Source: Micromonospora parastrephiae (GTDB taxonomy: Bacteria > Actinomycetota > Actinomycetes > Mycobacteriales > Micromonosporaceae). From it: 64,000 nt of DNA. The DNA is taken from NCBI RefSeq assembly GCF_016802865.1, contig NZ_JAEVHM010000003.1, positions 62,001-126,000 on the forward strand, in the 5' to 3' direction. The notes under the pieces were generated by a model. That model was not told the DNA's origin. It searched no databases and saw nothing but the letters and a program-made list of their open reading frames with translations. A program made the translations under genes and the position numbers. This document shows positions 8,051-16,837 of the stretch, piece after piece. How positions within the stretch are numbered: the stretch's first letter is position 1; each line of letters starts with the position of its first letter.

Positions 8051-9645
8051 CGTGGCCCGCCCAGCGGGTTCGGCACCGGCACGAACGGCGCCGCGCGGTC
8101 GGCGTCGCGTCGCCACCGGACCAGCAGGTTCGCCTTGGCCACCAGCGGCTCCCCGGTCAGCAGCGCCCGCAGCTCGGGTGGGTCGTCGAGGTCGGCGGCC
8201 ACCGCCGCGACGACCGTACGCAGCTCCCGCCACAGCCGCGGTTCGATTCCCGGCCGCGCGTCGGCGAGCGCCCCGCACACGCCGGCGAGGTGGTTGACGA
8301 ACAGGCAGTACACCACCCGGCGGTGGGCGGCGCGCGCGTCGTAGCCGACCTGCGGTGGGACGTGCTCCGGCCAGGCGACCCAGCGAGCGGTGTCCAGCTT
8401 GACGCCCTCCAGGTCGCGCAGCAGCATCCGGACCGGCCTGCGCTCCCGGTCCAGCACCACGACGACGTTCTGCAGGTGCGCCTCGTGCACCACGCCGTGG
8501 CCGATCCAGCAGCGCAGGACAGCCGGCACGAGCAGCTCGGCGTACTCCCGCCACCAGGCCACCGGATCGGGCACCGACAGCGGCGCGGCGGCCAGTGCCG
8601 CCGCCAGGATCGGGCTGTCCCCCGATCGCAGGTGCGGGCGCAGGCCGGTGCGCAGGATCGTCCCGTACGCCTCGTCGAGTCCGGGGACGTCGACCGTGCG
8701 GTAGGCGGGTTCGGCGAGCAGCCCGACCCCGGCCGGCATCGGCACCCCGGCCAGCAGGTCGGTCAGGGCCACCGCGCCGGTGAGTTCGTAGCGGGCGTTC
8801 TTGCGCAGGCAGTTGGTGATCCGCACGTGCAGGCTGGTCTTGACGAACAGGTCGGCCTCGGGCGCGTAGACGGTGCGGACGCTCGCCGTCGGCCGTACCG
8901 GGACGCCGCCCTCCCCCAGGTCGCGCAGCCGCGGGTGGGTCGGTGGGATCAGCGAGAGCTGCCAGGGATGCACCGGCAGCACCCGGTGCCCGGCCGGGGG
9001 CCGCGGCGGGTCGAGGGCCGCGACGAGCGGATCGAACGGTCCGTCGCCCGCCACGAGATCATCCGGTACGGCGAGCCAGCGCAGCCGGAACGCGGTGCGC
9101 AGCTCCGGGGCGTACCCCGACCAGCGATCCGGATCACCGCTGCGCCACTTCGGCGCGGGGTGGTGCGGATGGCCGAGGACCAGCGACTGTTCGGAGTCGA
9201 CGTACGCGTCGATGGCGGCGTCGCCGGTGGGGGTGGGATCCTGCGCCGGTCGTTCGGCCAACAGCCGGGCCACGGTGTCGCGGCTGGCCCGGACCTGACC
9301 GACGAACTCGTCGTTCGCCAGGCCGGTACGCGGGGCGAGTTCCGCCGCGACCAGTCCGGCCAGCGTGTCCGCGTCGAGGTCCTCCCACCGGTCGCCGTCG
9401 GTCATCCGCTGCACCGGACCCACGTAGCGGTGGGCGCCGAGCGGCGATGCCCGCGTGACGGCGCACCGCAACGACACGTCGAGGTGCCGCAGCAGCAGGT
9501 GGGCGGAACCGTCGAGCACGGTCGTGTCGCCGGCGGGGACGCCGATCTCCCGGACCAGGCAGCCGTAGACGGCGTGGGCGGCGGCCAGGTCGGCGAACTG
9601 GCGGGTGTCGACACCCGGCCGGGAGCGCACCCGCGCGCTCGTCAT
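8047..9645 (-). CDS. IucA/IucC-family NIS siderophore synthetase (second copy)
   Basis: 532 residues from ATG 9645, which overlaps the upstream stop by ATGA and has GGGAGG upstream. Family hallmarks are present: HPAPKWRSG-type ATP-binding segment near residue 165, HPWQLSL, KTSLHVRITNCLRKN, the catalytic/ATP region EAHLQNVVVVLD and LLRDLEGVKL, and a helical C-terminal domain. Members join citrate or another carboxylic acid to an amine or alcohol through an acyl-adenylate. Its neighbour is a divergent paralogue, so the pair probably performs two successive condensations. It is cytoplasmic and without membrane segments. Expected to be iron-repressed through the box upstream of the operon. Confidence 0.92.
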   Translation of the reverse strand: MTSARVRSRPGVDTRQFADLAAAHAVYGCLVREIGVPAGDTTVLDGSAHLLLRHLDVSLRCAVTRASPLGAHRYVGPVQRMTDGDRWEDLDADTLAGLVAAELAPRTGLANDEFVGQVRASRDTVARLLAERPAQDPTPTGDAAIDAYVDSEQSLVLGHPHHPAPKWRSGDPDRWSGYAPELRTAFRLRWLAVPDDLVAGDGPFDPLVAALDPPRPPAGHRVLPVHPWQLSLIPPTHPRLRDLGEGGVPVRPTASVRTVYAPEADLFVKTSLHVRITNCLRKNARYELTGAVALTDLLAGVPMPAGVGLLAEPAYRTVDVPGLDEAYGTILRTGLRPHLRSGDSPILAAALAAAPLSVPDPVAWWREYAELLVPAVLRCWIGHGVVHEAHLQNVVVVLDRERRPVRMLLRDLEGVKLDTARWVAWPEHVPPQVGYDARAAHRRVVYCLFVNHLAGVCGALADARPGIEPRLWRELRTVVAAVAADLDDPPELRALLTGEPLVAKANLLVRWRRDADRAAPFVPVPNPLGGPR

Positions 9646-11267
9646 GGTGCCTCCCGCAGGTAGTTCGGGCCGGTGTGCAGGTAGTACTTGTTGATGTCGG
9701 TGCAGCCCAGCCGCTGCTTGGGTAGCAGGGTGCCGGCGGTGAGCATCGCCTTGACGGGTAGCCGGGCGGCCCGCAGTACCCGCTCGGTGAAGGATCGCAG
9801 CTGCGACCCGTCGCCCCAGCGGTCGCGGGCGGCGGCCAGCCGGGGCGCGAGCGCCGCAGCCGGTGACGGTACGGGCAGGCCCCGGGCGGCCAGGGCGATC
9901 AGGGGCGCCGCCGCGGCGAGGTGCAGGGTGATGGTGATGAACACGTCGGCCAGCTCCTGCGGATCGCGGACCCACATCCGGTCGTCGGCCAGTGGCGGCC
10001 CGGCCGGTCCCTGGTGCCGCACATCGAGTCGGGCGCCGTCGTTGTCCTTGTAGAGCAGGCCGAGCGTGCCGTCCGGACGTACCAGCAGGTGGATGTTCTG
10101 TGGATGCGCTTCGAGGGCCACGCCGTGGCGTAGCCAGAGGAAGACGTGCCAGTCGAGCAGCAGGTCCAAGTAGGACTCCAACAGCGCCTCGGGCCGTCCG
10201 GAGCTGATGCGTTCGAGGACGGTGCCGGCGACCGGATCGGGTGCGGCGAGGGCCGCGACCGGCACCACCTGGACCCCGTCGAGATCGCGGGGGAACCGCC
10301 GCAGCAGGAAACTTCGCCGCTCGTCGCCGTCGACGTGGGCGTGGGTGCTCTCGTCGGCGTGCCGGATCCGGCCGGTGAACGCCGGTTCCGCGGTGGCGAT
10401 CCGGTCGAGCAGCCCGGCGACGGCCGCGCCGTCGGCGAGTGCGGCCGGGTGCAGCGTCCGCCGGTTGCGGACGCCGAGACTCGCGGTGGGCAGCGGCAGC
10501 TTCAGGTGCAGGTACGGGTCGTGGTCCAGCGCCACCGTCCGCATGGACAGGGTGGGGCGTACGGGGATCGTCGGCAGCTCGACCACCGGCAGCCCGTCAC
10601 GTGCCGCGGTCAGCGGATGTGCCGGCATCAGCACCTGGTCCGGACGCGGTGCGGGCGGCCACCACGACGGGAGCGCGCCGGCGAGCCGCATTTGCCCGGC
10701 CGGGGCGGCGTACCAGCGCAGTGGGAAACGCGGGGCGTGCTCCGGGGCGTACCGGAGCAGTTCGTCGTCGCTGAGACCGTGCCGGCAGCGGTCGGTGGGG
10801 TAGACCGGGTGGCCGTGGTGGGCGGCGAGCACGTCGTCCAGGACCGCCGCCGGCATGCCGGTGGGGGTCGTGGCGCGCTCGGCGGTCACCACGGCGAAGA
10901 CCCGTGGCCGGGCACCGACGGCGAGTCGTCGTGCGCGGAGGTCGGCGCGACATTCGGCGCCGAAGTCCCGCCAGCCGGCCTCGGCCTCGACGTCACCGTC
11001 CGGGGCGAGCAGCGTCAGCAGGCCGTCCACGGTGTCGGTCCGGTCGCTGCCCGCCTCGTCGACGGTGTACACGGTCGGCGCGGCGGTGCGCAGGGCCTGC
11101 TGGAAGCCGTCCACCCGGACGGGGATGCGCAGCAGGCCGGCGCCGTGCGGCACCTGCCACCAGCCCGGCCCGTCCAGCCGGCCACGGCTGAGCAGGCCGA
11201 GGTGGTCCTCCCGCAACAGGGCGTCGAGCACCCGCGAGAACACCTCGCGCTCGCAGTCGTCGCTCAC
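9642..11267 (-). CDS. IucA/IucC-family NIS siderophore synthetase (first copy)
   Basis: 541 residues. The GTG at 11267 is preferred over a GTG at 11282 because it overlaps the upstream TGA as GTGA, the pattern used throughout this operon. The protein shows the IucA/IucC fold: HPVYPTDRCRHGL near residue 180, MPAHPLTAARDGLPVVELP, LSMRTVALDHDPYLHLKLPL, and the ATP-site segment EAHPQNIHLLVRPDG followed by LLYKDNDGARLD. A FhuF-like helical tail follows. It activates a carboxylate for amide or ester formation in NRPS-independent siderophore assembly. It shares only limited similarity with the adjacent copy, so the two likely act on different substrates. Confidence 0.92.
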   Translation of the reverse strand: MSDDCEREVFSRVLDALLREDHLGLLSRGRLDGPGWWQVPHGAGLLRIPVRVDGFQQALRTAAPTVYTVDEAGSDRTDTVDGLLTLLAPDGDVEAEAGWRDFGAECRADLRARRLAVGARPRVFAVVTAERATTPTGMPAAVLDDVLAAHHGHPVYPTDRCRHGLSDDELLRYAPEHAPRFPLRWYAAPAGQMRLAGALPSWWPPAPRPDQVLMPAHPLTAARDGLPVVELPTIPVRPTLSMRTVALDHDPYLHLKLPLPTASLGVRNRRTLHPAALADGAAVAGLLDRIATAEPAFTGRIRHADESTHAHVDGDERRSFLLRRFPRDLDGVQVVPVAALAAPDPVAGTVLERISSGRPEALLESYLDLLLDWHVFLWLRHGVALEAHPQNIHLLVRPDGTLGLLYKDNDGARLDVRHQGPAGPPLADDRMWVRDPQELADVFITITLHLAAAAPLIALAARGLPVPSPAAALAPRLAAARDRWGDGSQLRSFTERVLRAARLPVKAMLTAGTLLPKQRLGCTDINKYYLHTGPNYLREAP

Positions 11268-12433
11268 TCGGCAATCGTCCACTGAAGATCGCGTCGGAAG
11301 GCGGCCAGGGACGCTCGCACGCTGCCCCGGTCCGGGCCGATCGCGTGCAGGACCGCGAGATAGTCACGGTTCGTGCCGGTGTGGTCGGCGACCCGGCCCA
11401 CCTCGCGCAGCGGGCGGCAGCCCAGCCGGACGGCACCGCGGACCAGGTCGAGCCCGCCGGGTGCGGCGACGAGCCGTCCCGAGGAGTCCGCGCAGACGTA
11501 CTCGACCCGCGCGTGCCGGTCGACGGCGGTCGGCAGGTCGAGGGCGGCCAGCGGCTCGCCGAGGTGCAGCCGGATGACGTACTCGAACAGCGGCACGCCG
11601 AGCAGTTCGGCGAGGATCAGGTCCATCCGGTCGCCGATGAGGCGGTAGTTCACCTCGATCAGCCGGACCCGGCCGTCCTGGATGACGTACTCGGTGTGGC
11701 AGGCGCCGAAGCCGACACCGAGCGCGTCGAGCCGAGCCCGCAGCTGGACCTCGGTCTGCTCGGCCGGGGGCGACCAGTCCAGGCTCTCCTCGGTGAAGGT
11801 CGGTGGCGGCCCGAGGTGGGTGCGCCATCCGCCGACACAGGTCAGGGCCGTGCCGTCGCCGAGGGTGTCGTAGGTCCGCAACTCCCCGGTCAGGTACTCC
11901 TCGACCACGAGCGCCACGTCCGGCCGCCGGTCGCGGATCTCGGCGACCCGGGCGGCCAACTCCCGGTCGTCGGCCACCAGGTAGGCGTCCTCGCTGGCCA
12001 CCCCGGCGCGGGGTTTGACCACCGCCGGGAACATCCCGCCCGGGACGACGGGTGGCGCACCCGGGTCGAGGGCGACGGTGGGTACCCGTTCGAGCCCGGC
12101 GGCCGCGATCACCTGGCGGGCCTCCGCCTTGTCCTTGCAGAGACGGGCGGCGTCGGGGTCCTTGCCGGGCAGACCCAGCTCGCGCGCGGCGGTCGCGGTG
12201 ACCTCCTGGAGGTGGTCGCTGTTGGACAGCAGCGCCGCCGGCCGGTCCGATGTCGTCGCCGCGACCACCGCTGCCGCCTCCCGGACCGCGCAGCGCGCCA
12301 CCGGCGCCGTGGGCGGCCACTCTCCGGGCCGGTCGGTCAGTACGGTGACCGGCAGCCCGAGCGACGCCGCCGCCGGAAGGAATCCGTCCAGTACGGCGTC
12401 GGTGGGGTTGAGCGCGGTGATGTACAGCCGCAT
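11264..12433 (-). CDS. ATP-grasp ligase, first gene of the siderophore operon
   Basis: 389 residues from ATG 12433, with GGAGGCGGT upstream. An N-terminal Rossmann-like domain (MRLYITALNPTD) is followed by the ATP-grasp core. Visible are CKDKAEARQVIAAAG, the lysine of PAVVKPRAG, the hinge VVEEYLTGE, and the metal-binding end RLIEVNYRLIGDRMD. Carboxylate-amine ligases of this type form amide bonds through acyl-phosphates. With two NIS synthetases and a decarboxylase in the same operon it probably adds an amino acid or hydroxy acid to the siderophore backbone. An iron box lies 33 bp upstream of its start. Confidence 0.9.
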   Translation of the reverse strand: MRLYITALNPTDAVLDGFLPAAASLGLPVTVLTDRPGEWPPTAPVARCAVREAAAVVAATTSDRPAALLSNSDHLQEVTATAARELGLPGKDPDAARLCKDKAEARQVIAAAGLERVPTVALDPGAPPVVPGGMFPAVVKPRAGVASEDAYLVADDRELAARVAEIRDRRPDVALVVEEYLTGELRTYDTLGDGTALTCVGGWRTHLGPPPTFTEESLDWSPPAEQTEVQLRARLDALGVGFGACHTEYVIQDGRVRLIEVNYRLIGDRMDLILAELLGVPLFEYVIRLHLGEPLAALDLPTAVDRHARVEYVCADSSGRLVAAPGGLDLVRGAVRLGCRPLREVGRVADHTGTNRDYLAVLHAIGPDRGSVRASLAAFRRDLQWTIAE

Positions 12434-12465
12434 ACCGCCTCCGTCGACTTCGACGATCGTCGTGC

Positions 12466-12484
12466 TGAGGTGAACCTACCCTTA
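12466..12484 (-). promoter_or_regulatory. DtxR/IdeR (DmdR)-type iron box
   Basis: Read on the minus strand the 19 bases are TAAGGGTAGGTTCACCTCA, which I count as 14 of 19 matches to the iron-box consensus TTAGGTTAGGCTAACCTAA. It is placed just upstream of the ATP-grasp gene. It predicts repression by the Fe(II)-bound regulator when iron is plentiful, in line with the siderophore function of the four genes. Confidence 0.75.
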
Positions 12485-12563
12485 TCGGGCGGATGGGGAC
12501 CGATCTGCCCGGTGCAACAGCCCGGCGACGACCAGCCCGCCACCGGCGACCCGCAAGGCACTC

Positions 12564-14453
12564 TCATCGCGCCGCTTGGAAAGCGCGCCCGACCAGGGTG
12601 GGCTCGGCCCCGCCGCGGAACAGCCCGGACCGGTCCTTGTCGGTGGCGGGCAGGCCGAACCAGGCGTAGCGCTGCACGTACGGGAGCTGCCCCAGCATGG
12701 TGGTGGCCGCCGTGAGGAAGGCGGCCTGCTGCTCCTGGGTGGGGAACTGCTGGCCGCCACCGTCGAAGCGGATCAGCGCGAACTCGGTCAGCCAGATCGG
12801 CTTCCGGTACCGCTGGTACACGTCCTGGAGGTACCGCCTGAGCTGGTCGACGGCAGTGGTGGTGGTGAAGTCGGCGCCGAACCAGTGCAGGGTGATGAAG
12901 TCGACCCGATGGCCACGGGCAGCCGCACCGGACATGAAGCGACCCAGCCAGCTCTGCGGATCGGCGCCGCCCCAGGCGACCGCCGGGCTGCCCAGTCTGC
13001 TGCCCGTGGCCAGCAACCGCGGCCACAGGTCCAGTGCCTGCTCGACGGTCATGTTGGACTGTTCGGGCAGGTCCGGCTCGTTGAACGTGAGCAGGTACGG
13101 CCCGGCCGCCCTGGCGCGCGCCAACTCGGGCGCGGTGACGTTCTCCGCGCCACGGATCATCGGTACGAAGTTCACGCCCGGTGGGGTGGTGATGCCCTGG
13201 TGCTGGGTGCCCCAGGTGTAGTACCAGCCGGCCTTCGAGCTCGCCAACGCCCGGTCGACACCGGCGAAGTTCCACACCCCGACGCCCTTGCGCGCCGAAC
13301 TGACCGCGGGCACGACCGGCGCCCGCGAGGAGGGCCGCGCGCTCGGCGCGGGTGCGGCGCTCGATGCGGTGACGGTGGTGGGTGTCGCGGACGGCGGAGC
13401 GGCCCACGAGGGCGCGGGCGGATCGTCCGGCCGGATCACCACCAGCGTGGTGATGGCGAGGACGACGGCGGCGACCCCGACGGCAAGCGATGGGAGCAGG
13501 CCGCGAGGCCGGTTCGACGCGAGGTTGACGAGCCCGTGCCCGCCGTCACCGTCGGTGGGCACCCCGCCGGATGGGGTCGAGCCGGCGGCGTACCCGGTCG
13601 CCGGGTCCGGCGGGTGGTACCCGGCGACCGGCGAGGCGTCCGGGGGCAGAGCGGCACCTGGCAGGTGTGCGCCGAGACCGGCCGGCAGCGGCAGCATCGG
13701 CAGACCGGCGAGCAGCCGGTCGATCGGCAGCAGGGTCGCGCCCAGCCGTCCGCAGAACGCGCAGTCCCGGACGTGCCGGGCCAGCCGTTTGCGCCACAAC
13801 GGATTGGCGACGCCGTCCCACTCTGCGGTCACGGTGCGCAGGTCCGGGCAGCCGGGGCGCGCCCGTAGCGCACGGACGACGGCGCGGGCCGTCTGGATCT
13901 GGTCCTTCATCCGGTGGATCCGCACCGCGACGTGCCCCGGGGAGAGCCCGAGCGCGTCGGCGACCTCGGTCCGGTCGAGTTCGCCGGTCTCCTCCAGCCA
14001 CCAGAGCGACAGCAACTCCTGATCGTCCGGGTCGAGCCAGCGGGTCGCCTCAGCGACCTCGCGTCGCTGGTCGGTGAGACCGAGCCGGAGGATTGTCATT
14101 CCCGCGAAATCGGAGGCGGGATCGGGCACGTTGTGGATCGCGTCGAGCCCGGCGTCGCGGCTGAGCGCGACACGTCGGCGCTGTTCCCAGTCGCGCACCT
14201 GACGGATGGTGATCGCCACCAGCCAGGACCGGAACGCGGCCGGGTCGTTGAGCCCGGGCAGGTGCCGGATCACCCGTACCAACGTCTCCTGGACCACGTC
14301 GTCGACGTCGGCGTGGCCGCGCAGCGCACGCCCGACGATGTTGTAGACCAGCGGGAGCGAGGCCGCTACGAGGTCGTTCAGAGCGCGCTGGTCGCCCTGG
14401 CGGGCGGCGGCGACCGACCCGACGTCGGGCAGTCCCCGACCGGCTGACGACAT
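12564..14453 (-). CDS. Sigma-70 (ECF-type) factor fused to a zinc-finger, membrane segment and GH128-like glycosidase domain
   Basis: 629 residues from ATG 14453, with GGAGGAG upstream. Residues ~15-185 are an ECF sigma factor: region 2 (LPLVYNIVGRALRGHADVDD, SWLVAITIRQVRDWE) and region 4 helix-turn-helix (TEVADALGLSPGHVAVRIHR). At about 215-235 RHVRDCAFCG resembles an anti-sigma zinc finger. A Pro/Gly-rich stretch leads to one transmembrane helix near residue 325 (LLPSLAVGVAAVVLAITTLV). Beyond it is a Ser/Pro/Ala linker and a glycosyl-hydrolase catalytic core (Asl1/GH128-like) with FNEPDLPEQSNMT (acid/base Glu) and IWLTEFALI (nucleophile Glu). The order implies a membrane-tethered sigma factor with an extracellular glucan-binding or glucan-cleaving sensor. 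The target regulon is unknown. Confidence 0.88.
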   Translation of the reverse strand: MSSAGRGLPDVGSVAAARQGDQRALNDLVAASLPLVYNIVGRALRGHADVDDVVQETLVRVIRHLPGLNDPAAFRSWLVAITIRQVRDWEQRRRVALSRDAGLDAIHNVPDPASDFAGMTILRLGLTDQRREVAEATRWLDPDDQELLSLWWLEETGELDRTEVADALGLSPGHVAVRIHRMKDQIQTARAVVRALRARPGCPDLRTVTAEWDGVANPLWRKRLARHVRDCAFCGRLGATLLPIDRLLAGLPMLPLPAGLGAHLPGAALPPDASPVAGYHPPDPATGYAAGSTPSGGVPTDGDGGHGLVNLASNRPRGLLPSLAVGVAAVVLAITTLVVIRPDDPPAPSWAAPPSATPTTVTASSAAPAPSARPSSRAPVVPAVSSARKGVGVWNFAGVDRALASSKAGWYYTWGTQHQGITTPPGVNFVPMIRGAENVTAPELARARAAGPYLLTFNEPDLPEQSNMTVEQALDLWPRLLATGSRLGSPAVAWGGADPQSWLGRFMSGAAARGHRVDFITLHWFGADFTTTTAVDQLRRYLQDVYQRYRKPIWLTEFALIRFDGGGQQFPTQEQQAAFLTAATTMLGQLPYVQRYAWFGLPATDKDRSGLFRGGAEPTLVGRAFQAAR

Positions 14454-14785
14454 GGGTCCCACTCCTCCTGTGCTCCGCACCGAAGGCGGTCGCGTGGTGC
14501 GTGCCGACCGCCTCCTCATCGGAGACGGACGACGGTCGGTCGGATTACGAAAATTCTGCGGCCGGCCGTGGGCCGGATGCGACCCGGGGCGGTTGGTAGG
14601 TCCCGCCGGCGGCGCATGACGGCGACGACGCCGGGTATGGTGCGGTGTGTCGGTGTCGCCGGGCGCTCGCCCGTGAACGACACACGCTGATCGGGCGCCG
14701 GTGTGCGCGCCGGGTCGTCACCAGGTCGTGCGGCGAGAGTTGCCGAGGCCAGAACACACTCCTTCGCGGAAGACAGGAATCCCGC

Positions 14786-14971
14786 ATGACATCGAATGAC
14801 CACGATCGACAGGCGTTGTTTCTCACCACGTCGAACGGCGACGGGATCGACGGGTCGGCGGTGACCTTCGACGGCAGCGAGGAGGCCATGCGGCGGCTAC
14901 GCCACCCGTTCGCGGTGACGCCGGCCGGGCCGACCAACGACACCGGGGACGACCCGGATCACCGCAACTGA
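14786..14971 (+). CDS. Small acidic protein of unknown function
   Basis: 61 residues from ATG 14786, with AGGAA eight bases upstream. It is hydrophilic and Asp/Asn-rich (begins MTSNDHDRQALFLTTSNGDG) with no signal peptide, cysteines or recognisable domain. It lies alone between two sigma factor genes. Codon bias is compatible with a real gene, but nothing else supports it. Confidence 0.4.
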   Translation: MTSNDHDRQALFLTTSNGDGIDGSAVTFDGSEEAMRRLRHPFAVTPAGPTNDTGDDPDHRN

Positions 14972-15014
14972 CCCGACGATTACAGGCGGGTGACCCCACC
15001 AGCGCAACATCGTA

Positions 15015-15049
15015 CTTTCGGCTAGTAATCAGTAGCTCTTTCGGGTAGT
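15015..15049 (+). promoter_or_regulatory. Near-perfect 12-base direct repeat upstream of the SigB/SigF-type gene
   Basis: CTTTCGGCTAGT (15015-15026) recurs as CTTTCGGGTAGT (15038-15049), 23 bases apart, in an A/T-richer stretch about 160 bp before the sigma factor start. GGGTAG resembles the -10 element used by SigB/SigF-type factors, so autoregulation is possible. No convincing -35 is placed correctly, so this is tentative. Confidence 0.3.
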
Positions 15050-15205
15050 GTCCGGGTCATCAAGTGAACGACATGACGCGGTGGTGAGGCCCGTGCTCGT
15101 GGCCTTACGACAGCGCACCTCGCCCGTACGTGCGCCCCGGCGGCAGCCGGTTCGGAGATCTTCCGGTCGACTCGATCGACGGGCACGTGCGGGAGGGACC
15201 ACCCG

Positions 15206-16012
15206 ATGGCCACCACCTTCGGATCGACGATCAACACTCGCGTCGGCCAGCGACGCAGCGACCAGACCCCGGACGACCTCCTGGCCGCCCTCGCGGCGAC
15301 CCCGGCCGACGACCCGCGCCGCCCGGCGCTGCGGGACCGCACCATCGAGGCGTGGCTACCGCTCGCCCGGCACCTCGCACGCCGCTACGCCGGGCGCGGC
15401 GCACCCGACGACGACCTGACCCAGACCGCCGCGGTCGGGCTCATCAAGGCCGTGGACAACTTCGACCCCACCCGGGGCGTCGACTTCAGCGGGTACGCCA
15501 TCCCCACCGTCATCGGCGAGATCAAGCGGTACTTCCGGGACCGCACCTGGGCCGTTCGGGTGCCCCGCCGCCTCCAGGAGCTGCGCCTGTCGATCAGCGC
15601 GGCCAACAGCATCCTCACCCACACCCTCGGCCGCCTGCCCACGGTGGCGGACATCGCGTCCTACCTCGACGTGTCCGAGGAGACAGTGCTGGAAGGGCTG
15701 GAGGGCGCTCGCGCCTACCGGGCCACGTCGCTGTCCACACCCATGGGCGCCGACGGCAACCGGGAACTCGGTGACACCCTCGGCGGCGACGACCACGAGT
15801 TCGACATCGTCGAGATCCGTGTCGCCCTGGGCCCCGCCCTCGCCACGCTGCCGGAGCGCGAACGCGAGATCCTGAGCCTGCGCTTCCACGGCAACCTGAC
15901 CCAGGCCCAGATCGCCGACCGGATCGGCATCTCGCAGATGCACGTCTCCCGGCTGATCACCCGATCGTTGGCGACACTGCGGCACCACCTCTCCGACGAC
16001 GGCGCCCTCTAG
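15206..16012 (+). CDS. SigB/SigF/SigG-subfamily RNA polymerase sigma factor
   Basis: 268 residues; the ATG at 15206 follows GGGAGGGACC. Region 2 (LARHLARRYAGRGAPDDDLT, AVGLIKAVDNFDPTRGVDFS), the promoter-melting/-10 segment (YAIPTVIGEIKRYFRDRTW), region 3 (VPRRLQELRLSISAANSIL) and region 4 (LTQAQIADRIGISQMHVSRL) are complete. This is the general-stress/development class that is normally controlled by RsbW-type anti-sigma and RsbV/RsbU partner-switching proteins. A SpoIIE-type phosphatase, a potential RsbU, lies 2 kb downstream at 17969-19192. No anti-sigma gene is adjacent. The next gene, an SDR, starts 15 bases after the stop and is probably co-transcribed. Confidence 0.93.
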   Translation: MATTFGSTINTRVGQRRSDQTPDDLLAALAATPADDPRRPALRDRTIEAWLPLARHLARRYAGRGAPDDDLTQTAAVGLIKAVDNFDPTRGVDFSGYAIPTVIGEIKRYFRDRTWAVRVPRRLQELRLSISAANSILTHTLGRLPTVADIASYLDVSEETVLEGLEGARAYRATSLSTPMGADGNRELGDTLGGDDHEFDIVEIRVALGPALATLPEREREILSLRFHGNLTQAQIADRIGISQMHVSRLITRSLATLRHHLSDDGAL

Positions 16013-16026
16013 GAACGGGACAGCGG

Positions 16027-16827
16027 ATGACCCTGCACATCGATCTCTCCGGTAGGACCGCGCTGGTCACCGGGTCGACCCAGGGGATCGGAGCGGCCAT
16101 CGCCGCCGGCCTGGCCCGCGCCGGCGCCCGGGTGGCGGTCAACGGCCGCACCGCCGCCAGCGTCGAACGGGCGGCGGGCGCGCTGCGCCGGGAGGTCCCG
16201 GGCGCCGACGTGGTCGAGGTGGATGCCGACGTCTCCACCGACGACGGGGCGGCACGGACCCTCGACCTGCTGCCCAGCGTCGACATCCTGATCAACAATC
16301 TCGGCGTCTTCGGGCCGACCCCCGCGTTGGAGATCTCCGACGACGAGTGGCGTCGCTACTTCGAGGTGAACGTGCTGGCCGGCGTCCGGCTGACCCGCGC
16401 GTACCTGCCCGCCATGATGGAACGCGGCTGGGGGCGGGTGCAGTTCATCGGCAGTGACTCGGCGGTCGTCATCCCGGCCGAGATGATCCATTACGGTGTC
16501 TCGAAGACGGCCCTGCTCGGCGTCTCGCGTGGCTTCGCCAAGGCTGCCGCCGGCACCGGCGTGACCGTCAACTCGGTGCTCGCCGGGCCGACCCACACGG
16601 GCGGTGTCGAGGACTTCGTCGCCGAACTCGTGGGCGACGAACTCCCGTGGGAGGAGGCGCAGCGGGAGTTCATGCGGCTGCACCGACCGCAGTCCCTGCT
16701 TCAGCGGCTGATCGAGCCCGAGGAGATCGCCAACATGGTCACCTACCTGGCCTCGCCGCTCGCCTCCGCCACGACCGGCGCCGCCGTCCGCGTCGACGGT
16801 GGCTACGTCGACGCGATCGTCCCGTGA
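16027..16827 (+). CDS. Short-chain dehydrogenase/reductase (SDR)
   Basis: 266 residues. Classical SDR features: NAD(P)-binding GSTQGIG at residues 16-22, NNLG at about 91, the catalytic Ser in FIGSDSA, the catalytic pair YGVSK (Tyr/Lys), and C-terminal ATTGAAVRVDGGYVDAIVP. It resembles 3-oxoacyl-ACP reductase-like oxidoreductases, but the substrate cannot be told. It follows the sigma factor gene at 15 bases and converges on the DUF2855 gene with 10 bases between the stops. Confidence 0.9.
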   Translation: MTLHIDLSGRTALVTGSTQGIGAAIAAGLARAGARVAVNGRTAASVERAAGALRREVPGADVVEVDADVSTDDGAARTLDLLPSVDILINNLGVFGPTPALEISDDEWRRYFEVNVLAGVRLTRAYLPAMMERGWGRVQFIGSDSAVVIPAEMIHYGVSKTALLGVSRGFAKAAAGTGVTVNSVLAGPTHTGGVEDFVAELVGDELPWEEAQREFMRLHRPQSLLQRLIEPEEIANMVTYLASPLASATTGAAVRVDGGYVDAIVP

Positions 16828-16837
16828 CGGCTGGCCG

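Noticed and set aside
6905..12433. Calling the siderophore operon a staphyloferrin B (sbn) or desferrioxamine (des) cluster
   Set aside because: There is no SbnA/SbnG nor DesB/DesC-type gene next to it, and the ATP-grasp gene does not fit either pathway. Only the enzyme families are shared.
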